A stretch of DNA of 64,000 nucleotides from Christensenella tenuis (GCF_014287795.1 NZ_JACOON010000001.1:434001-498000); one strand, 5' to 3'; positions 8,808 through 17,511 are shown, numbered from the stretch's first letter. Translations and numbers: made by a program. Notes: generated by a model not told the origin, from the letters alone.

Positions 8808-9362
8808 ATGAAAATGAAAGTAGGAACACGCGTTGTTCTGACGATCTACCTCATTGCAGTGATTGCATTATGCGGGTTTATTCTTGCGACGCTTGGCGGT
8901 CTTATTCCAGGCAGCGATCTCTCAAATTTCACAAATACAGTCATAAATGGGTCAATTTGGTTTAAAATTCTGTATGCAGTGATTGCGGTCGTTGTCATCA
9001 TCGTTAGTTTCATGCTGATGTTCTTTGGGGCAGGAAAGGCTCCCGCACCTAAGACAGCCAAAGTTGCGTCATTCGAAAGCGGCAGCATACTGATTACCGT
9101 AAAGGCAATCGAAGAACTTGTCGAGCGCTATGTTCATGAGAACAAAAGCGTAAAAGGGCTTCGTACGAATGTCATTTCCCATGAAGATACGCTTGATCTT
9201 GCAATCGATATTTGCGTACTTCCCGATGTGGACATTCCTGCAGTGACCAAAGAATTGCAATCCGGGCTTGCGGCATATATTCAGGAACATACCGGAATCA
9301 CAGTAAATGAAACAAAGATTATGGTAACGGGCCTGAAAGAAAATTCCGCAAAACTTTCCTGA
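8808..9362 (+). CDS. amaP: Alkaline shock response membrane anchor protein AmaP
   Basis: AmaP anchors Asp23 to the cell membrane. The 184-residue protein has two hydrophobic segments, near residues 7-28 (VVLTIYLIAVIALCGFILATL) and 46-68 (WFKILYAVIAVVVIIVSFMLMF). A soluble C-terminal domain related to Asp23 follows. The ATG at 8808 is chosen because GGAGGA lies 7 bases upstream. The longer frame opening at 8676 would read through the intercistronic hairpin and has no ribosome binding site. It sits between the Asp23-like and DUF2273 genes. Confidence 0.87.
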   Translation: MKMKVGTRVVLTIYLIAVIALCGFILATLGGLIPGSDLSNFTNTVINGSIWFKILYAVIAVVVIIVSFMLMFFGAGKAPAPKTAKVASFESGSILITVKAIEELVERYVHENKSVKGLRTNVISHEDTLDLAIDICVLPDVDIPAVTKELQSGLAAYIQEHTGITVNETKIMVTGLKENSAKLS

Positions 9363-9380
9363 CAAATCGGAGGCGCAGGA

Positions 9381-9599
9381 ATGAAAGAAAAATTTTTTGA
9401 ATGGTACAGCGAGAACAGTGGATTATTTTGGGGGATTGTAATCGGCCTTCTCGTTGCGATCCTGTTCCTGACCATTGGTTTCTGGGCGACGCTTTTGATT
9501 GCGCTGTGTGTGGGGGTCGGCGCATTCCTGGGGGCGCGTCCGGATATCCGCCTTGTAATCAAGGAATGGTTTTTAGGACTTTTCACGAAAAAAAGTTAA
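9381..9599 (+). CDS. DUF2273 small integral membrane protein
   Basis: This 72-residue protein has two closely spaced membrane segments covering about residues 13-30 and 32-50, a Gly-rich turn and a Lys-rich C-terminus. DUF2273 proteins are regular partners in Asp23/AmaP clusters, but their molecular role is not known. GGAGG precedes the ATG and the gene lies 18 bases after amaP, so the three genes are probably one transcript. NusB follows 28 bases later, the same neighbour order as in other Clostridia. Confidence 0.82.
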   Translation: MKEKFFEWYSENSGLFWGIVIGLLVAILFLTIGFWATLLIALCVGVGAFLGARPDIRLVIKEWFLGLFTKKS

Positions 9600-9627
9600 A
9601 TGAACGACACGGAGGTATTGTTTTGGC

Positions 9628-10044
9628 ATGAGCAGGACGAGCGCACGCGAGACTGCAATGAAACTTCTATATGAATACAGCATTACCGGTACGCTCAACG
9701 GGGATTCCCTTGAAAATGCGCCGGATGCTTTGGGCGCAGAGTCTCTTGATGAAAATAATCTGCGTTATGTTGAGGAAGTCATTGCCGGCCTTGCTGAAAA
9801 ATGCAATGAGATTGACGGAATTATATCCAGCAACAGTAAATCCTGGAAGTTGGAACGGATAGCCAAAGTGGATCTCGCAATTCTGAGGCTTGCCCTGTAT
9901 GAACTTCTCTATATGGATGATATTCCGCAGAAAGTGACGATCAATGAAGCCATTGAACTCGCAAAAAAATATTCTGCGGAAAAATCGTATCAGTTTGTCA
10001 ACGGCCTTCTTGGGGGATATCTCCGAAACGGAGGGAAGAAGTGA
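9628..10044 (+). CDS. nusB: Transcription antitermination factor NusB
   Basis: NusB, with NusE (S10), binds boxA RNA and supports rRNA antitermination. The 138-residue protein starts SRTSARETAMKLLYEYSITG, typical for the family. It contains the core region WKLERIAKVDLAILRLALYELLY and ends with EKSYQFVNGLLGGYLR, also a family hallmark. An acidic insertion near residues 25-40 is ordinary variation. Its stop codon overlaps the GTG start of the next gene (GTGA), implying coupled translation. Confidence 0.96.
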   Translation: MSRTSARETAMKLLYEYSITGTLNGDSLENAPDALGAESLDENNLRYVEEVIAGLAEKCNEIDGIISSNSKSWKLERIAKVDLAILRLALYELLYMDDIPQKVTINEAIELAKKYSAEKSYQFVNGLLGGYLRNGGKK

Positions 10045-10961
10045 CCGCATATTTGGGAATTGATACGAGTTGTTATACGACTTCGCTTGCAGTGGCAAAC
10101 GATGCGAAACAAATTTTATGTAATTTGAAAATACCGCTTGAGGTTGCGCAAGGGAAAAAAGGCTTGCAGCAGTCTCAGGCTGTATTTCTTCATATCAAAA
10201 ATTATGATCGCCTGTTTCGTGAGAATCTGATTGCACGATTCGGCCCTTTCGGTGGAATTGCCGTAAGTGAAAAGCCACGTCCTCAGGCAGGTTCTTATAT
10301 GCCTGTTTTTACCGTGGGAACAATGCTTGCGGGCGCAATCGCAAGCACGGCCGATATTCCTATTTTATATGCGACACATCAGGAAGGACATTTGGCAGCA
10401 GCAATGATTGGGCAAAATATGCCGCCGGAGTTTCTTGCCATGCATGTTTCCGGTGGCACAACCGAACTTCTTCATGTACAGAACACGGGAGAACAATTTT
10501 TCATTGAAAAGATTGGCGGGACAAAAGATATCGCCGCCGGTCAGCTGATCGACCGGCTGGCCCAAAAACTGAATCTTCCCTTTCCCGGCGGCAAGCACGT
10601 CGAGGGGCTATCTGCAGGCGGAAAAGATCTTGGATTCAAAACAAGCGTACAAGGTCGGGAATGCAACATCTCCGGCCTCGAGGCACAAGCGTTCCGGGCA
10701 TTGGCAACGGAAACTTCGCCAGACATTTGCTACTCCACACTTTATTCATTGGCCTTTACCCTGGAAAAAATGCTTAAATATACTATACTCGATACAGGTA
10801 TCCGTGATATATTGATGTTTGGCGGTGTCATGTGCAACCGCCTGATCCGAACTTATTTGTCTTCAAAATTGGAAGGAATCCGATTTGCAGAAATAGAATA
10901 TTCTTCTGACAATGCGGCGGGTCTCGCCGTTTTGGCAGCACAAAAGGGGGTAACAAAATGA
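10041..10961 (+). CDS. TsaD/Kae1-like paralogue (ASKHA fold, M22 family)
   Basis: The protein is related to TsaD, which transfers threonylcarbamoyl to A37 of ANN-decoding tRNAs, but it is a shorter divergent paralogue (306 residues, versus about 335-345). It keeps GIDTSCYTTSLAV at the N-terminus, the metal-binding HQEGH (TsaD HxxxH), GGVMCNRLIR and DNAAGLAV with the third metal ligand Asp. The TsaD motif SGGHT reads SGGTT here, losing one conserved His. Genes of this kind recur between nusB and folD/xseA in Clostridia, and true TsaD is usually encoded elsewhere. Function is unknown. The GTG start overlaps nusB, and its stop overlaps folD by 4 nt. Confidence 0.78.
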   Translation: MTAYLGIDTSCYTTSLAVANDAKQILCNLKIPLEVAQGKKGLQQSQAVFLHIKNYDRLFRENLIARFGPFGGIAVSEKPRPQAGSYMPVFTVGTMLAGAIASTADIPILYATHQEGHLAAAMIGQNMPPEFLAMHVSGGTTELLHVQNTGEQFFIEKIGGTKDIAAGQLIDRLAQKLNLPFPGGKHVEGLSAGGKDLGFKTSVQGRECNISGLEAQAFRALATETSPDICYSTLYSLAFTLEKMLKYTILDTGIRDILMFGGVMCNRLIRTYLSSKLEGIRFAEIEYSSDNAAGLAVLAAQKGVTK

Positions 10962-11806
10962 GCGCACAAATTTTGAGCGGAAAAGAGCTTTCCGCAGAAA
11001 TCCGGGAACAGCTCAAAGAGCGGGTGGCCGGGTTGAAAAAAGACAAGGGCATCATACCAGGACTTGCAGTCATTCAGGTCGGTGAAGACGGGGGTTCTAC
11101 CATCTATGTAAATAATAAGGAAAAGGCCTGTGCGGAAGTGGGGATTTATTCAGAGGTGAACCGTCTGCCTGAGGAAACCACACAGGACGAACTGCTCGCC
11201 ATGGTAGAGCAATATAACAATAACCCGAAAATTCATGGTTTGCTTGTTCAACTTCCGCTTCCAGCCCATATTGATGAAACGGAAATATTAAGGGCTATCA
11301 ATCCTAAAAAAGATGTAGATGGCTTCCATGTGCAGAATGCGGGGAGCCTTTTCACAGGGCTTCCGGGCCTTGTCGCCTGCACTCCCAAAGGGATCATTAA
11401 ACTAATCAAAAAATCCGGCATCGATTTGGCGGGAAAAAACGCCGTCGTAATCGGCCGGAGCAACATTGTCGGAAAACCGGTGGCAATGCTATTGCTTAAT
11501 GAAAATGCTACCGTCACAATCTGCCATTCCAAAACAAAAGATTTACCTGGAATTTGCGCGCAGGCGGATATTTTGGTAGCGGCAATCGGACGCCCTGAAT
11601 TTGTGACAAAAGAATTCATAAAACCTGGAGCCGTTGTAATCGACGTAGGAACATCACGTGTGGATGGCAAGCTGAAGGGCGATGTAAAATTCGATGAAGC
11701 CTGCGAGGTCGCAGGATATATTACACCCGTTCCAGGCGGCGTCGGCCCCATGACAATCACAATGCTGATGGAAAACACAGTAGATGCGGGAGAAATGTAT
11801 GGATGA
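10958..11806 (+). CDS. folD: Bifunctional methylenetetrahydrofolate dehydrogenase/cyclohydrolase FolD
   Basis: FolD interconverts 5,10-methylene-, methenyl- and 10-formyl-tetrahydrofolate for one-carbon metabolism. The 282-residue length is standard. Visible signatures are VGEDGGSTIYVNNKEKAC with the catalytic Lys, QLPLPAHIDE, PKKDVDGFH, the dinucleotide-binding VIGRSNIVGKPVAMLL and the C-terminal PVPGGVGPMT. The start overlaps the preceding stop (ATGA), and the 3' end overlaps xseA by 8 bases. This places it in the nusB-to-ispH operon. Confidence 0.97.
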   Translation: MSAQILSGKELSAEIREQLKERVAGLKKDKGIIPGLAVIQVGEDGGSTIYVNNKEKACAEVGIYSEVNRLPEETTQDELLAMVEQYNNNPKIHGLLVQLPLPAHIDETEILRAINPKKDVDGFHVQNAGSLFTGLPGLVACTPKGIIKLIKKSGIDLAGKNAVVIGRSNIVGKPVAMLLLNENATVTICHSKTKDLPGICAQADILVAAIGRPEFVTKEFIKPGAVVIDVGTSRVDGKLKGDVKFDEACEVAGYITPVPGGVGPMTITMLMENTVDAGEMYG

Positions 11807-13004
11807 ACTGGTTCTTTCGGTTCATGAATTAAATACCTACGTTTCGGATAAGCTTTCGGGCGATCCGTTTCTGGAAGAAATATGGGTGCGCGGTGAGGTA
11901 ACGGATGTAAATATGCGGCACGATACGTTATATTTTGTCCTGAAAGATGAGATGGCATCCGTGGGTTGCCTGTTGTTCAATTGCGTTGAGGCAGTTGAAT
12001 GTTCCGATGCGATTGTTGAGGGCCAGACAATTCTCGCGCGTGGTGAAGTTTCACTTTACCGGAAAAATGGAAATTACCGGATCGTGGTCAAAGAAGTCCA
12101 GCAGGTTGGCCTCGGGGAATTATATGCCCGGTTTCAACAAATCCGCGAGAAGCTTGACCGTCTTGGTGTTTTTGATGAGGCGAGAAAGCGGCCGCTCCCG
12201 CGTTATCCTAAAAAGGTGGGGATTGTAACATCCGGGCAGGGAGCTGCAATCCAGGATATCTGCAACATTGCACAACGCAGGAATCCGCAGGTAAAACTCG
12301 TTTTGTATCCTGTCAGAGTGCAGGGGACAGAGGCACCCGCGGAAATTGCGCGTGGAATTGAATACCTGAATGAAAATAGCGATGCAGATCTATTAATCGT
12401 CGGACGCGGCGGCGGCAGCGCTGAAGACCTTTTCGCTTTTAATGAGGAAGCGGTCGTGCTCAGCGTATATCGTTCCCGCATCCCTGTCGTGAGTGCGGTC
12501 GGTCATGAGACTGATTTCACCTTATGTGATATGGCCGCAGATTTGCGCGCGCCTACGCCTTCGGCTGCTGCCGAGCTGTCTATCCCGGCGCGCGACGATA
12601 TCTATTCTGGGATCCTAGCCTTGCGCGAGGGAATTTCCCAGCGTCTTTTTCAGATACTTTATGAAAAAAAATCCGCTTTCGAACAGGGAAGGCGCTCGTT
12701 GCGCAGGGAAGTTCTGGTTCTTCGCCTATCTCATGCTCACGAGAGTATCGCTTCGCATCGGGATATCATCAAAAATGCTGCGTTGCATCTTTATAAAAAT
12801 CGTATGATGCAGTATAATGGCTATAAATCGGCAATCGAAAACCTCAGCCCCATCAGTGCATTTGAACGTGGATACTCTATCGCAATGCATAACGGAAAAG
12901 AGCTTCGAAGCACAGATGAAGTTTCCGGCGGGGATGAAATTGAAATTATTTTAAAAGACGGCACAGTAAACGCCTGTGTCACAGGGAGTAAAAAACATGC
13001 CTGA
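11799..13004 (+). CDS. xseA: Exodeoxyribonuclease VII large subunit
   Basis: XseA is the catalytic subunit of ExoVII, a bidirectional single-strand DNA exonuclease. The 401-residue protein has the N-terminal OB-fold (about 1-100, including WVRGEVTDVNMRHDTLYFVLKDE) and the catalytic domain. The catalytic domain carries VGIVTSGQGAAIQDI, LIVGRGGGSAEDLFAFN and VSAVGHETDFTLCD, followed by a helical C-terminal region. The ATG at 11799 is preferred over 11784 because GGGAG lies 6-7 bases upstream and the protein then begins MDELVLSVHELN. It overlaps folD by 8 bases and xseB by 8 bases. Confidence 0.96.
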   Translation: MDELVLSVHELNTYVSDKLSGDPFLEEIWVRGEVTDVNMRHDTLYFVLKDEMASVGCLLFNCVEAVECSDAIVEGQTILARGEVSLYRKNGNYRIVVKEVQQVGLGELYARFQQIREKLDRLGVFDEARKRPLPRYPKKVGIVTSGQGAAIQDICNIAQRRNPQVKLVLYPVRVQGTEAPAEIARGIEYLNENSDADLLIVGRGGGSAEDLFAFNEEAVVLSVYRSRIPVVSAVGHETDFTLCDMAADLRAPTPSAAAELSIPARDDIYSGILALREGISQRLFQILYEKKSAFEQGRRSLRREVLVLRLSHAHESIASHRDIIKNAALHLYKNRMMQYNGYKSAIENLSPISAFERGYSIAMHNGKELRSTDEVSGGDEIEIILKDGTVNACVTGSKKHA

Positions 13005-13191
13005 AAAGGATCTTGAAGCATATCTTGACGAATTAAAACAAATATCTGAAAAAATATCCGACGAGGATATAAAGCTTGCGGATGCTGTTTCTCTTTATAA
13101 AAAAGGAATGGCCGCCGCGGATAAAGCTTCCAAAATCCTAGAAAAATTTGAACAGGAACTTGAAATTATCCACGACGAAAGCGAGGAATAA
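12997..13191 (+). CDS. xseB: Exodeoxyribonuclease VII small subunit
   Basis: XseB is the small regulatory subunit of ExoVII; several copies bind the XseA helical arm. The 64-residue protein is a charged coiled-coil with the family core YLDELKQISEKISDEDIKLADAVSLYKKG. The ATG at 12997 has GGGAG 8 bases upstream. An in-frame GTG at 12976 is less likely because it lies before that ribosome binding site. The gene overlaps the end of xseA and its stop codon directly abuts ispA. Confidence 0.93.
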   Translation: MPEKDLEAYLDELKQISEKISDEDIKLADAVSLYKKGMAAADKASKILEKFEQELEIIHDESEE

Positions 13192-14076
13192 ATGATGCCT
13201 GATATTTTAAGCAAATATACGGAAATTGTAAATCAGCGCTTGCAGGAGCTGCTGGATTTGAAAAATATCAATCCCATGATCAAGGATGCCATGAATTATA
13301 GTGTGATGGCAGGCGGAAAGCGCCTTCGGCCCACACTCAACATCATGGCGAATGCCCTTTTATCGGGGAATATGCGGGAAACACTTGACATTGCGTGCGC
13401 AATTGAGATGATTCATACCTACTCCTTGATCCATGATGATCTCCCGGCGATGGACAATGATGACCTGCGGCGCGGGAAGCCAACCAGCCATGTGATGTTT
13501 GGGGAAGCATTCGCAATCTTATGTGGGGATGCATTGCTTAATTTTTCCTATGAAGTCATGATGAAGAACGCTCTGAGGCATGCTTCCAATATGAATTCGC
13601 ATATAAAAGCAATGCTTGAAGTCGCTACGGGCGCAGGCGTATATGGAATGATTACAGGACAATGCGGCGATATTGAAAATGAAGGACAAATCTTGACGGA
13701 AGTCGAACTCAAGCAAGTCCATGAGCACAAGACCGGCGCTATGATTAAATCTTCACTGCTTTCAGGACTATTGTTATGCGATCCGCGGCAGGAATATATT
13801 GATGCGCTGACTGTTTACGGCAACAACATCGGACTCACGTTCCAGATTGTAGATGACGTACTTGATATTGTGGGCGACACCAAAAAAATGGGGAAGACGT
13901 TGGGAAAAGATAAAACTTCTAAAAAATTTACGTTCCCGACGCTTTACGGTATAGAAAAATCTATGAAGATCGCGGAAGAAAAAACAGAAGAAGCGGTGAA
14001 CGCACTGAAAATCTTTGGGCCGCGTGCCCAGGAATTGACCGACCTTGCGCAGTTCATCTTGAAACGCGAAAAGTGA
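13192..14076 (+). CDS. ispA: Polyprenyl synthetase (farnesyl diphosphate synthase, IspA)
   Basis: IspA condenses dimethylallyl and isopentenyl diphosphates to geranyl and farnesyl diphosphate. The 294 residues contain the first aspartate-rich motif in HDDLPAMDNDDLRRGKP (FARM, DDxxxxD), the substrate-binding GGKRLRP and the second motif VDDVLDIVGD (SARM). Starts at 13192 and 13195 (two adjacent ATGs) cannot be separated. Position between xseB and cmk/ispH ties it to the MEP isoprenoid pathway in the same operon. The dxs gene that often follows ispA in Clostridia is absent at this site. Confidence 0.95.
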   Translation: MMPDILSKYTEIVNQRLQELLDLKNINPMIKDAMNYSVMAGGKRLRPTLNIMANALLSGNMRETLDIACAIEMIHTYSLIHDDLPAMDNDDLRRGKPTSHVMFGEAFAILCGDALLNFSYEVMMKNALRHASNMNSHIKAMLEVATGAGVYGMITGQCGDIENEGQILTEVELKQVHEHKTGAMIKSSLLSGLLLCDPRQEYIDALTVYGNNIGLTFQIVDDVLDIVGDTKKMGKTLGKDKTSKKFTFPTLYGIEKSMKIAEEKTEEAVNALKIFGPRAQELTDLAQFILKREK

Positions 14077-14083
14077 GGAAAGC

Positions 14084-14743
14084 ATGAAGATTGCCATTGA
14101 CGGCCCTGCAGGTGCGGGGAAAAGCACCGTCGCAAAGGCGGTTGCCAGGAAAATGAAGTTTAACTATCTCGATACGGGCGCAATGTATCGTGCGGCAGCC
14201 TATGCAATGATTGAGCGGGGAATTGAGCCTTCCGACCGTGAAAAGGTTCTTTCGGCCCTTCCCGGGCTTTCCATGAAAATTGTCTATAAAGGCGGGAGCC
14301 AGAAGGTCTTAATCGATGGCCGGGATGTAACTCCTTATATCCGTACACCGCAAATTTCCAAAGGGGCAAGCGATATTGCTGTAATTCCTGAATTGCGCCT
14401 AAAACTGGTCGATTTGCAGCGCGAAGTGGCAAATGAGTATGATGTTGTTATGGATGGGCGTGATATCGGCACATATGTCCTTCCGGATGCGGACTTTAAA
14501 TTTTTTATTACTGCCTCTCCGCGTGAGCGGGCCAAGCGGCGGTATCTCGAATTGAAAGAGACCGTGCCGGATGCGGATATCGACCAAATAGAACGAGACA
14601 TTATTGCGCGTGACAAAACGGATTCCACACGCGAGTTCGCTCCCTTGCGCCAAGCGGAGGATGCAGTTCTTGTCGATACGACGGACCTTAACCGTGAGCA
14701 GGTAATCGAGCTTGTCTCCGGAATGATTTCGGGAGCAGTATAG
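14084..14743 (+). CDS. cmk: Cytidylate kinase
   Basis: Cmk phosphorylates CMP and dCMP to the diphosphates. The 219-residue protein begins with the P-loop IDGPAGAGKSTVAKAVA. It continues with the CMP-binding LDTGAMYRAAAY, the MDGRDIGTYVLPDADFKFF segment and the lid region with RAKRRYLE and RDKTDSTREFAPL. Length and motifs are standard. GAGGAAAGC precedes the ATG. It is followed after 5 bases by plsC and then by the ispH-rpsA fusion, the common cmk-plsC-ispH order of Clostridia. Confidence 0.96.
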   Translation: MKIAIDGPAGAGKSTVAKAVARKMKFNYLDTGAMYRAAAYAMIERGIEPSDREKVLSALPGLSMKIVYKGGSQKVLIDGRDVTPYIRTPQISKGASDIAVIPELRLKLVDLQREVANEYDVVMDGRDIGTYVLPDADFKFFITASPRERAKRRYLELKETVPDADIDQIERDIIARDKTDSTREFAPLRQAEDAVLVDTTDLNREQVIELVSGMISGAV

Positions 14744-14748
14744 GGAAT

Positions 14749-15345
14749 ATGGTTTATTTTTTTGCACGTATATTGGCCTACATTATATTAATGCCTGTTT
14801 TCTTTGTAAAGGTTGTTCACAAAGAAAATCTTCGGATCCACGGCGGTTGCGTCGTTATTTGCAACCATATTTCAAATTGGGATCCTATTGTGCTTGGTCA
14901 CAGCGTAAAAACGCAGCCCGTCTGCTATATGGCCAAAGAGGAATTGTTTCGCAATAGGATGGCTAATTGGTTTTTGCGGCGTTTACATGCCATTCCCGTG
15001 GCGAGGGGAAAAAGTGACCTTAAGGCGGTAAAAACCGGGCTTTCCGCATTGAAAAGCGGAAAAATTCTTGGTATTTTTCCAGAGGGGCACCGCAGCGAAA
15101 CAGGAGAACTCCTTCCGTTTGAGCCAGGAGCGGCACTTATGGCCCTGCGGGCGGATGTCCCTGTTGTCCCGGTCTATATCAGTGGGAATTATAAACCGTT
15201 TCGTCAAGTCAAACTGTATACACATCCGGCAATCCGCCTCAAGGATGTAGTAGGGGAGAAGACGAACAGCGCGGCGATTGAAAAAGCAACGGAATATTTG
15301 AAAACGGTTATGCTCGAATTAGAGGAACAGGCATGTCAAAAATAG
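14749..15345 (+). CDS. plsC: 1-acyl-sn-glycerol-3-phosphate acyltransferase
   Basis: PlsC acylates lysophosphatidic acid to phosphatidic acid at the membrane. The 198-residue protein has an N-terminal hydrophobic segment (about 1-20). It carries the acyltransferase motif I CNHISNWDPIVL (HxxxxD), motif II around FLRRLHAIPV, motif III GIFPEGHRS and the later PVVPVYISGN. Length is typical of the short Gram-positive PlsC. Its 3' end overlaps the ispH-rpsA gene by 13 bases. Confidence 0.93.
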   Translation: MVYFFARILAYIILMPVFFVKVVHKENLRIHGGCVVICNHISNWDPIVLGHSVKTQPVCYMAKEELFRNRMANWFLRRLHAIPVARGKSDLKAVKTGLSALKSGKILGIFPEGHRSETGELLPFEPGAALMALRADVPVVPVYISGNYKPFRQVKLYTHPAIRLKDVVGEKTNSAAIEKATEYLKTVMLELEEQACQK

Positions 15346-17429
15346 TAGTAGCAAAGAATGCCGGATTTTGTTTTGGGGTTGCCCGTGCGGTGGATGCTGT
15401 AAACGAAATTGCAGGCTCGTATGACCATATCTATACCTATGGCGAATTGATCCACAACAAAGATGTTATCGCCGATCTTGAAAAAAAAGGCATTTGCGTT
15501 ACGGAAGATCTGGATTCGGTTCCGCAGGCTCAAAGCACCGTCATTGTAATCCGTTCGCATGGTGTCTCAAAAGCGGTTTATGATAAAATTCAGGAGCGCG
15601 GTTTCGAGGTTCTTGATCTTACCTGTCCGTTTGTGGCACGTATTCATAAACGCGTGATTGAAGCGGGAAATACACCCGTTGTAATTATTGGTACGGAAAA
15701 CCACCCTGAAGTTGCCGGAATTAAGGGCTGGGCTCAGGATGCCGTATACGTTGTCGGCAGTGCCGAAGAGGCCAAAAAATTGCCGTATCTCGGACATGCG
15801 CTCGTTGTTGCGCAGACAACCATTACCCATGAACTGTGGGATGAAGTCGTTTTTGTTCTGCAAGACCGTATTGCCACGCTTGACCTGTTTAATTCGATTT
15901 GTGATACAACGCAAAAGCGCCAAAAGGAGGCCGTTGAACTTGCACGGTCCTCTGATATTGTCCTTGTGGTGGGAGGGAGACATTCCTCCAATACAGAAAA
16001 ATTATATCAACTCTGCAAAAGTCATTGCGAAAAAACCTATTACATAGACAATATCGCACAACTTCCACTTGAAAAAGTGACGAATCATGTTATAATAAGT
16101 ATTGTCGCCGGTGCATCGACACCGGATTGGTTAATTAGGGAGGTAAAGACACTTATGAGCGATGTCGAAAAAGTAGTGGATACAACAGAAACTACGGAGG
16201 AACAGGAAGTAGTATCCACCGAACAGGAACAATCACAGGCAAACGAGGATTTCATGGCTGAAATCGAAAAATCGTTTGTATATATTAAGAGAGGGCAGAT
16301 CGTGACCGGAACGGTTGTTCAGATTTCCGACAGTGAAATATGTGTCAATATTGGCTATAAATCTGACGGTATCATCAAAAAAGAGAACCTTACCGCCGCT
16401 GGGGACGAAAACCCCATGGATCTGTTTAAGGTGGGCGACGAAATTGAAGCAGAAGTCGTTACATTAAACGACGGCGAAGGAAATGTGGTCCTTTCCAGAA
16501 AGTCGATTGAATCTAAACTGAAATGGAAAGAACTTGTTGAGTCTCTTGATGAAGACGCTGTTTATACGGTAAAAGTAGATAAAGTGGTTAAGGGCGGCGT
16601 ACTTGCCAAACTTGACGGTTATGATGCTTTCATTCCTGCTTCGCAGCTTTCCCTGCGTTATGTGGAAGATTTAAGTGAATTTATTGGGCAGGATCTCGAG
16701 GTTAATATCATTGAGGCAGATAAACGTCAGCGGCGTTTTGTTCTTTCCCACAAGAATATTCTGAAGGCACAGGCTGAAGAACAGGAGAAAAAGCTTTATG
16801 ATACCTTTAAGAAGGGCGATAAGGTAACAGGTAAAGTAAAACGCCTGACAGACTTCGGTGCATTTGTCGATATCGGCGGTGTGGATGGCTTGCTCCATAT
16901 TACGGATATTTCTTGGGTAAAAATCAAACATCCTTCCGATATTCTTAAGGTTGGCGATGAGATTGAAGTTCAAATCCTTAATGTTGATCCAGAGAAGAAG
17001 CGGATTTCGTTGGGCCTCAAGCAACTTTCACCGAAGCCGTGGGACCTTGTACCCGAAAAATATATCGTAGGAGACACGGTGGAAGGAACGGTTGTCCGTA
17101 TTATGCCATTTGGTGCATTTGTTTCCTTGGAGCCGACAATTGATGGCCTTGTACACATTTCGCAGGTAACAAACAGAAGACTTGAAAAAGTTGAAGAAGA
17201 GCTTCGGATCGGTGACAAAGTAACAGCAAAAATCATGGAAGTAAATCCTTCGAAAAAGCGGATTAGCCTTAGTATACGCGCGCTTATGGATGAACCGGAA
17301 AAACCGTCAAAACAGGAAGAGGATGCAAAGCATAAGGAAGAGAAATTCCATTATGAGATTCCTCCGGTTGAAGAAGCGACGTCGTCCCTTGCAGATTTCT
17401 TCCCTAAAATGGATGATGATTCTAACTAA
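15333..17429 (+). CDS. ispH-rpsA: Bifunctional 4-hydroxy-3-methylbut-2-enyl diphosphate reductase / ribosomal protein S1 fusion
   Basis: The N-terminal part (about residues 1-275) is IspH, the [4Fe-4S] enzyme making IPP and DMAPP in the last MEP step. Cluster ligands are Cys13 (AGFCFG), Cys98 (DLTCPF) and Cys190 (SICDTTQ), and the domain ends with GASTPDWLIREV. After an acidic linker (about 280-310) come four S1 RNA-binding domains starting near residues 312, 409, 492 and 577, forming a ribosomal protein S1-like part. The tail is Lys/Glu-rich. The fusion is known in Clostridia. At the junction I see a promoter-like element, a hairpin, a strong ribosome binding site and an in-frame ATG (16155), so S1 may also be made alone (424 residues). 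Confidence 0.95.
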   Translation: MSKIVVAKNAGFCFGVARAVDAVNEIAGSYDHIYTYGELIHNKDVIADLEKKGICVTEDLDSVPQAQSTVIVIRSHGVSKAVYDKIQERGFEVLDLTCPFVARIHKRVIEAGNTPVVIIGTENHPEVAGIKGWAQDAVYVVGSAEEAKKLPYLGHALVVAQTTITHELWDEVVFVLQDRIATLDLFNSICDTTQKRQKEAVELARSSDIVLVVGGRHSSNTEKLYQLCKSHCEKTYYIDNIAQLPLEKVTNHVIISIVAGASTPDWLIREVKTLMSDVEKVVDTTETTEEQEVVSTEQEQSQANEDFMAEIEKSFVYIKRGQIVTGTVVQISDSEICVNIGYKSDGIIKKENLTAAGDENPMDLFKVGDEIEAEVVTLNDGEGNVVLSRKSIESKLKWKELVESLDEDAVYTVKVDKVVKGGVLAKLDGYDAFIPASQLSLRYVEDLSEFIGQDLEVNIIEADKRQRRFVLSHKNILKAQAEEQEKKLYDTFKKGDKVTGKVKRLTDFGAFVDIGGVDGLLHITDISWVKIKHPSDILKVGDEIEVQILNVDPEKKRISLGLKQLSPKPWDLVPEKYIVGDTVEGTVVRIMPFGAFVSLEPTIDGLVHISQVTNRRLEKVEEELRIGDKVTAKIMEVNPSKKRISLSIRALMDEPEKPSKQEEDAKHKEEKFHYEIPPVEEATSSLADFFPKMDDDSN
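16069..16096 (+). promoter_or_regulatory. Candidate internal promoter inside ispH-rpsA
   Basis: TTGAAA (16069-16074) is followed by a 16-base spacer and TATAAT (16091-16096), which is preceded by TG to give an extended -10. It lies in the last codons of the IspH domain. A hairpin (CCGGTG/CACCGG, 16109-16126) follows in the would-be leader. The match is strong for a coding region, but promoter activity is inferred. Confidence 0.5.
16137..16157 (+). promoter_or_regulatory. Internal ribosome binding site and in-frame ATG for stand-alone S1
   Basis: AGGGAGGT lies 10-11 bases before an in-frame ATG at 16155. The predicted product starts MSDVEKVVD and contains the acidic linker and all four S1 domains. 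The position coincides with the IspH-S1 domain boundary. Confidence 0.5.
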
Positions 17430-17474
17430 AGACGACGAATAAAAGAAGTTTTGCTGGAAAATTATATTGAATTA

Positions 17475-17511
17475 GCTGCAAAAAGGCCGCATAGCGCGGT
17501 TTTTTTGCATG
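17475..17511 (+). terminator. Intrinsic terminator of the nusB-ispH-rpsA operon
   Basis: A GC hairpin (CCGC/GCGG with a short loop) flanked by complementary A and T runs (TGCAAAAA / TTTTTTTGCA) gives an A-tract, stem and seven-T tract. It starts about 45 bases after the ispH-rpsA stop codon. Confidence 0.82.
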
